Shown here: positions 4,803-7,995 of the stretch, one piece after another | Numbering within the stretch: the first letter of the stretch is position 1 | Layout: each line of letters begins with the position of its first letter | Assembly: GCA_003164155.1 (NCBI GenBank) | Contig: PLSG01000475.1 | Span: 1-7,995, forward strand | Reading direction: 5' to 3' | Length of the DNA stretch: 7,995 bases | From: Parachlamydiaceae bacterium | Lineage (GTDB): Bacteria > Chlamydiota > Chlamydiia > Chlamydiales > Parachlamydiaceae | The notes under the pieces: model-generated | The model's database searches: none | Told to the model about the DNA's origin: nothing | Seen by the model: only the letters and a program-made list of their open reading frames with translations | Made by a program: the position numbers and the translations under genes

Positions 4803-5254
4803 AAAAAGGCATATTTTTTTTGTAGCGGACGATTATTGACCCACTAATTACGTAAGGGAGTCAATAGAGGCTCTCGCTGGCAGGGTGTACTTAGGGGGAA
4901 TTAGCTGAAAAGAAAATGCCATAAGCAAATCATTTGTGCTTGTCCATAACTTGGTCTTACAAGTTGGAATTTCCCACTACCTAGGCGTTTCCAATACGTG
5001 GACACTATCTAGGTTTGGTCTTATCGGCATTGATCAACGGGATGCGGTACAACGTACTGCAAAGCGTTTAGGCTATGCCGTATGCTGCACTATCCCTGTG
5101 TGGACAACATATAAAAAGACGTATTCATTAGCTTAGAGCTCTACCTCAACAATTAAATAACCTGTAAGCATATTAAAACACATTCGAGGATTAAATAGCG
5201 AGAGATTTTTTTATGGAGCTTTATTTCACTGTGTGCTAACGTGCTCTCAAAGTG
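4803..5254. other. long intergenic region between divergent RRM and PP2C genes
   Basis: There is no convincing gene. At 4834-4866 TATTGAC and GTCAATA form a 7-bp inverted repeat, extended by CC/GG across a bulge; its loop holds the palindrome TTACGTAA (4848-4855). At 4948-4965 there is a small dyad, AACTTG-N6-CAAGTT. A plus-strand GTG frame (4936-5136, 66 codons) lacks a ribosome binding site and resembles nothing I know; it may be the remnant of a decayed gene. The PP2C promoter should lie in the right half, but no good -35/-10 pair stands out. Confidence 0.45.
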
Positions 5255-5270
5255 ATGGATAGAGAGGTGA

Positions 5271-5339
5271 ATGCACCTTATTTTACACTCCTTTTTGTGC
5301 AGGTTAGCGAAAATATCTGGAATGGATGTTAGACAATGA
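5271..5339 (+). CDS. possible 22-aa leader ORF coupled to PP2C
   Basis: ATG at 5271 follows GAGAGG (5262-5267) by 3 nt and opens a 22-codon frame (MHLILHSFLCRLAKISGMDVRQ). Its TGA at 5337-5339 overlaps the PP2C start as ATGA (5336-5339). That overlap is the usual form of translational coupling, and PP2C itself has only a weak binding site. A small stem, AGGTG/CACCT at 5265-5278, covers the leader's own initiation region. The peptide is too short for its composition to argue either way, and the ORF could be chance. Confidence 0.3.
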   Translation: MHLILHSFLCRLAKISGMDVRQ

Positions 5340-6082
5340 CGTTGAAAGTTACAGCTTATGGTCTTTCGGATGTGGGTCTGGTAAGGCAAAATAACGAGGA
5401 TGTGTGGAGCGCATTGCCCAATGATCGCTTTTATGTCCTGGCCGATGGGATGGGAGGGCATAAAGCCGGAGAAGTGGCTGCGCGAGAAACCGTCAATGAA
5501 CTTTGTAAAATTATTCATAGCAGGCTCGGTTCCCACGTCACCAAAAAAAATTGCCGCGAGGCGACCTTGATCTTGCGCAAAGCTATTTCTCAGGTCAATA
5601 CTATTATTTATGAGTTAAGCCGTACCGACGATATGCTGCAGGGAATGGGTACCACGCTGTGTTGCATGTACGTGCACGAGGCGGGCGTAGTCTATGCCCA
5701 CGTAGGGGACAGCCGCATTTATCTGCTGCAAAATCAGAAACTCAGCCAGCTTACCAGAGATCACTCTTTGCTAAGAGACCTGTTGGAATTGGAAAAGCTC
5801 AGCGAACAGCAGGCTGCCGATTTTATTTATAAAAACATCATCACCAAAGCCATCGGCACCGAACCGCTTGTCGAACCAGATATCGGCATGGTGCAAGCCG
5901 TTAAAGGCGACATCTTTTTGATGTGCACGGATGGCTTGTCCGACTTGCTTATGCAAAGCGAGATTGAGGAATTCATGAATCAATCTTCAGAGGTGCATGA
6001 GATTGCCCAAAACTTGGTTTCCAGAGCTAAGGAGAAAGGGGGCTTTGACAATATCACGGTTGTCGTGGTTAAACTCGAATAA
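5336..6082 (+). CDS. PP2C-family serine/threonine protein phosphatase
   Basis: A 248-aa soluble, single-domain PPM phosphatase that removes phosphate from Ser/Thr of proteins using two Mn/Mg ions. The motifs are complete and in order: SDVGLVRQNNED (11-22, phosphate-binding Arg17), ADGMGGHKAGE (36-46, metal Asp37), GMGTT (103-107), HVGDSRIYLL (122-131), CTDGLSD (197-203, Asp199) and FDNITVVVV (237-245, Asp238). Length matches bacterial Stp/PrpC enzymes. The start is fixed by an in-frame TAG at 5330-5332, one codon upstream. In Chlamydia trachomatis the matching gene (CT259/CTL0511, called Cpp1) sits beside a NifS-like gene, as here, and counteracts Pkn-type kinases; function here is inferred by analogy. 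It is followed after 7 nt by the cysteine desulfurase gene, so the two are almost certainly cotranscribed. Confidence 0.95.
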   Translation: MTLKVTAYGLSDVGLVRQNNEDVWSALPNDRFYVLADGMGGHKAGEVAARETVNELCKIIHSRLGSHVTKKNCREATLILRKAISQVNTIIYELSRTDDMLQGMGTTLCCMYVHEAGVVYAHVGDSRIYLLQNQKLSQLTRDHSLLRDLLELEKLSEQQAADFIYKNIITKAIGTEPLVEPDIGMVQAVKGDIFLMCTDGLSDLLMQSEIEEFMNQSSEVHEIAQNLVSRAKEKGGFDNITVVVVKLE

Positions 6083-6089
6083 TTCCACC

Positions 6090-7316
6090 ATGTCAAAAAT
6101 CTATTTAGATAATAATGCCAGCACACCAGTAGATCAGCAAGTCTTGCAGGCCGTCATCCAGAGCCTGTCTCAGCACATGGGCAACCCTTCCAGCATTCAC
6201 TCTTTTGGTAGGGAAACTCGCCAAGGCATTACGCGTGCACGCTCTCAGGTAGCTGATTTTTTAGGGGTGAAAGCGCGCGAAATCGTTTTTACTTCCGGGG
6301 GCACTGAGGCGGTCAATGCGGCAATTCGCGGCTTTTGCCAGGCTGCTATTCAGGGCCATAGCTCCGAACTTTCTCAAAAAGGCTCCTTGATGCATTCACC
6401 TGGGCATTTAAGTGGATGCTCCCCTGGGCATATCATCACCACCGATCTTGAACATGCCTGCATGTATCAAACCCTGAAGGAAATGCAGCGCTGTGGCTGG
6501 GAGGTGACTTTCTTGTCGGCAGGGCTGTGGGGGGCGGCTACTCCTCAGGCCATTAAACAGGCCTTACAGCCCAACACCCGGCTCATCGCTTTAACTGCCG
6601 TAAATAGCGAGACAGGGGTGAAAACTGATATAGATGAGATTGCGCTCATCGCCTTGCATGCCCAAGTGCCTTTTGTGGTCGATGGGGTAGCGTTACTGGG
6701 CAAGGAAGCCTTTATTATCCCCAAAGGCGTCAGCGCGATGTGCTTTAGTGGTCACAAATTGCATGCCCCCAAGGGCATTGGGGCGGCTTTCATCCGCCAG
6801 ACAATGAGAGTGGCTCCCCTGATCACAGGTGGCGAGCAAGAACTTGGGCGCAGGGCCGGTACGGAGAATGTGTCGGGAATAATGGGCTTTGCCATGGCCA
6901 TCGACATATTAACCAGCGCCCTTCCCTCGGCCTCTCAAAAAATGGCCATGCTCAGAGATCGCTTTGAACAAGGCATTTTGGGGGCTTTGCCTGAGGTTTG
7001 GGTGAATGGGCAAGGGGCTCGGGTGGTAAACACCTCAAATTTGGCTTTTTCCGGCATCGATGGCGAGTCTTTGTTAATGCTTTTGGATAGCTCAGGCGTT
7101 GCGGCAAGTCATGGTTCAGCTTGTTCTTCGGGCGCTTTGGAGCCCTCGCGCGTTTTATTGAACATGGGGTTGCCTATGGAGCTGGCCAGAGCCTCGCTGC
7201 GTTTTTCTTTTAGCCGCATGAACACAGTCGATGAAATCGATCGGGCTGTCTTGATTGTCGTGAAAATTGTAAGGCAGCTGCGCGAAATGCGCAAAAAGGG
7301 CTTGACAGCTATTTAA
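6090..7316 (+). CDS. cysteine desulfurase (NifS/IscS-type, class V aminotransferase)
   Basis: A 408-aa PLP enzyme that takes sulfur from L-cysteine, giving alanine and an enzyme persulfide for Fe-S clusters or thio-modifications. Seen: YLDNNASTPVD (5-15), GGTEAVN (70-76), EH121-122 over the PLP ring, NSETG (172-176), PLP-facing Asp198, Schiff-base Lys223 in FSGHKLHAPKG, RRAGTEN (254-260), and the catalytic loop GSACSSGALEPSRVL with Cys345. The short SSGALEPS loop is NifS/IscS (class I) style. Two oddities: residues about 88-113 form an extra ~25-aa insertion before the EH motif, and the Gln normally three residues after Asp198 is Ala201 (VDGVALLGK). ATG 6090 is chosen because it is 7 nt after the PP2C stop and the family's first strand begins at once; the frame is open back into PP2C, which I read as chance. 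No clear binding site is seen, so translation is probably coupled. Confidence 0.92.
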   Translation: MSKIYLDNNASTPVDQQVLQAVIQSLSQHMGNPSSIHSFGRETRQGITRARSQVADFLGVKAREIVFTSGGTEAVNAAIRGFCQAAIQGHSSELSQKGSLMHSPGHLSGCSPGHIITTDLEHACMYQTLKEMQRCGWEVTFLSAGLWGAATPQAIKQALQPNTRLIALTAVNSETGVKTDIDEIALIALHAQVPFVVDGVALLGKEAFIIPKGVSAMCFSGHKLHAPKGIGAAFIRQTMRVAPLITGGEQELGRRAGTENVSGIMGFAMAIDILTSALPSASQKMAMLRDRFEQGILGALPEVWVNGQGARVVNTSNLAFSGIDGESLLMLLDSSGVAASHGSACSSGALEPSRVLLNMGLPMELARASLRFSFSRMNTVDEIDRAVLIVVKIVRQLREMRKKGLTAI

Positions 7317-7374
7317 GGATGTTATACCAAAGAAGGTGGGTAAATTTTAAATGGATCAAACCAAAGAGGTTGTT

Positions 7375-7890
7375 ATGAGTGAGCGATTAGGGGGAACTAC
7401 CATCAAGGGTAAGCCTTTAACTTTAGTGGGCCCAGAAATACATGTGGGTGAGCCTGTTCCAGATATTGAAGTTTTAGATAATAATTTCTTACCCGTAAAG
7501 CTTTCTGCTTTTAAGGGCAAGGTTTGCGTTATTTCCACGGTCTATTCGCTGGAAACTCCTGTGTGCGACAAGCAGACACATCAATTCAACGAGGGAATTG
7601 GAAAATTAGGTCCCAATGCCATCGTTCTGACGGTTAGCATGGATCTGCCATTTGCCCAAAAAAGATGGTGCGGGGCAGCTGCGCAGGTATGCACGCTTTC
7701 AGATTATAAAGATGCGAACTTTGGACGTGCCTTTGGCGTACTTATCAAGGAATCGCGCATGCTGGCCAGAGCCGTTTTCGTGGTGGATAAGAAAGGCATT
7801 GTGCGCTATGTCCAGTATGTCAAAGAGTTAACTGATCATCCTGACTACGACAAGGCCTTAAGTGCCGTGGAAAAGCTGCTCAAAGAATAA
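7375..7890 (+). CDS. tpx: thiol peroxidase (atypical 2-Cys peroxiredoxin, Tpx)
   Basis: A 171-aa peroxiredoxin that reduces hydrogen peroxide and organic peroxides in the cytoplasm with thioredoxin as electron donor. Peroxidatic Cys64 sits in SLETPVC, with Thr61 three residues before it. Resolving Cys99 is in DLPFAQKRWCG, the Tpx signature. Conserved Arg132 is in LARAVFVVD, and the C-terminus follows the PDYDKAL pattern. Spacing of the two Cys (35 residues) and total length match E. coli Tpx. Cys51 and Cys106 are extra. I chose ATG 7375 because AGAGG (7365-7369) is 5 nt upstream and MSERLGGTTIKGKPLTLVG matches the usual N-terminus. ATG 7351, with AAGGTGGG further upstream, would add 8 residues. 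It lies 58 nt after the desulfurase stop with no terminator between, so it is probably in the same transcript. Confidence 0.95.
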   Translation: MSERLGGTTIKGKPLTLVGPEIHVGEPVPDIEVLDNNFLPVKLSAFKGKVCVISTVYSLETPVCDKQTHQFNEGIGKLGPNAIVLTVSMDLPFAQKRWCGAAAQVCTLSDYKDANFGRAFGVLIKESRMLARAVFVVDKKGIVRYVQYVKELTDHPDYDKALSAVEKLLKE

Positions 7891-7995
7891 GCCCAACTTA
7901 ACCTAAGTTACAGCTCACTTCAATAGACTAATGCCCTCTTCCATTCCCTTGGCGAGAGGGTAGAGTATTCTTTTTCCATACTTTTCTCATTTAAT
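7891..7995. other. right edge, possible weak terminator for the cluster
   Basis: After the Tpx stop there is a small stem, AACTTA-ACC-TAAGTT (7895-7909), without a T-run. A 6-bp stem follows, CCCTCT (7934-7939) with AGAGGG (7955-7960), with TTCTTTTT beginning about 8 bases later; it is a poor but possible terminator. A minus-strand frame is open from the window edge to a TGA at 7922-7920 (24 codons), so the end of a convergent gene cannot be excluded. Another minus frame there is closed by a stop within 9 bases of the edge. Confidence 0.3.

Noticed and set aside
5997..6089. N-terminal 31-residue extension of the desulfurase into PP2C
   Set aside because: It lies within the PP2C coding sequence, and the family begins with YLDNNAS just after ATG 6090.
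7922..7995. C-terminus of a convergent minus-strand gene at the right edge
   Set aside because: One minus frame is open for 24 codons, but it is too short to judge and the most protein-like reading is stopped near the edge, so it is noted only in the edge entry.
1..7995. CRISPR array, toxin-antitoxin pair, phage or defence island
   Set aside because: No regularly spaced repeats, no small paired genes and no recognisable defence or phage proteins were found on either strand.

Overview
The window most likely comes from a Chlamydia-related bacterium, probably a Parachlamydiaceae-like amoeba symbiont. Three things point there. A PP2C phosphatase gene lies directly before a NifS-family gene, a pairing I recall from Chlamydia (CT259/CT258). 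An RRM protein and a two-hydrophobic-region membrane protein sit next to them. Compact housekeeping genes are mixed with insertion-sequence debris. This is inference from gene content, not a database match.

Left part (1-2837) is accessory DNA. A histidine-phosphatase-fold gene on the minus strand is flanked by two 39-bp direct repeats; the left copy supplies its last codons and stop. A 79-bp imperfect palindrome and a small hairpin lie upstream of it. Next comes a 1,910-bp insertion element (928-2837) bounded by perfect 23-bp terminal inverted repeats. Its transposase, of the type carrying a C-terminal DUF6399-like domain, is split by a frameshift in a run of ten T. A strong hairpin abuts its start codon.

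Middle part (2838-5335): a tRNA-Ala(GGC) with its own promoter, an unrecognised 291-aa membrane protein with an excellent ribosome binding site, and a convergent small RRM RNA-binding protein. The RRM gene has a clear terminator and a dyad over its putative -10. The 590 bp between the divergent RRM and PP2C genes holds dyads, a hairpin and short open frames, but no convincing gene.

Right part (5336-7890) is a compact plus-strand cluster: PP2C protein phosphatase, cysteine-desulfurase-family PLP enzyme (7-nt gap), then thiol peroxidase Tpx (58-nt gap). PP2C may be translationally coupled to a 22-codon upstream ORF through an ATGA overlap. Together the cluster suggests signalling (PP2C opposing Ser/Thr kinases), sulfur mobilisation and peroxide defence. 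The last 105 bases hold only weak terminator-like signals.

No CRISPR array or complete novel defence system is visible. The best candidates for unusual biology are the frameshifted, hairpin-guarded transposon, the repeat-flanked phosphatase cassette, the uORF-PP2C junction and the variant cysteine desulfurase.
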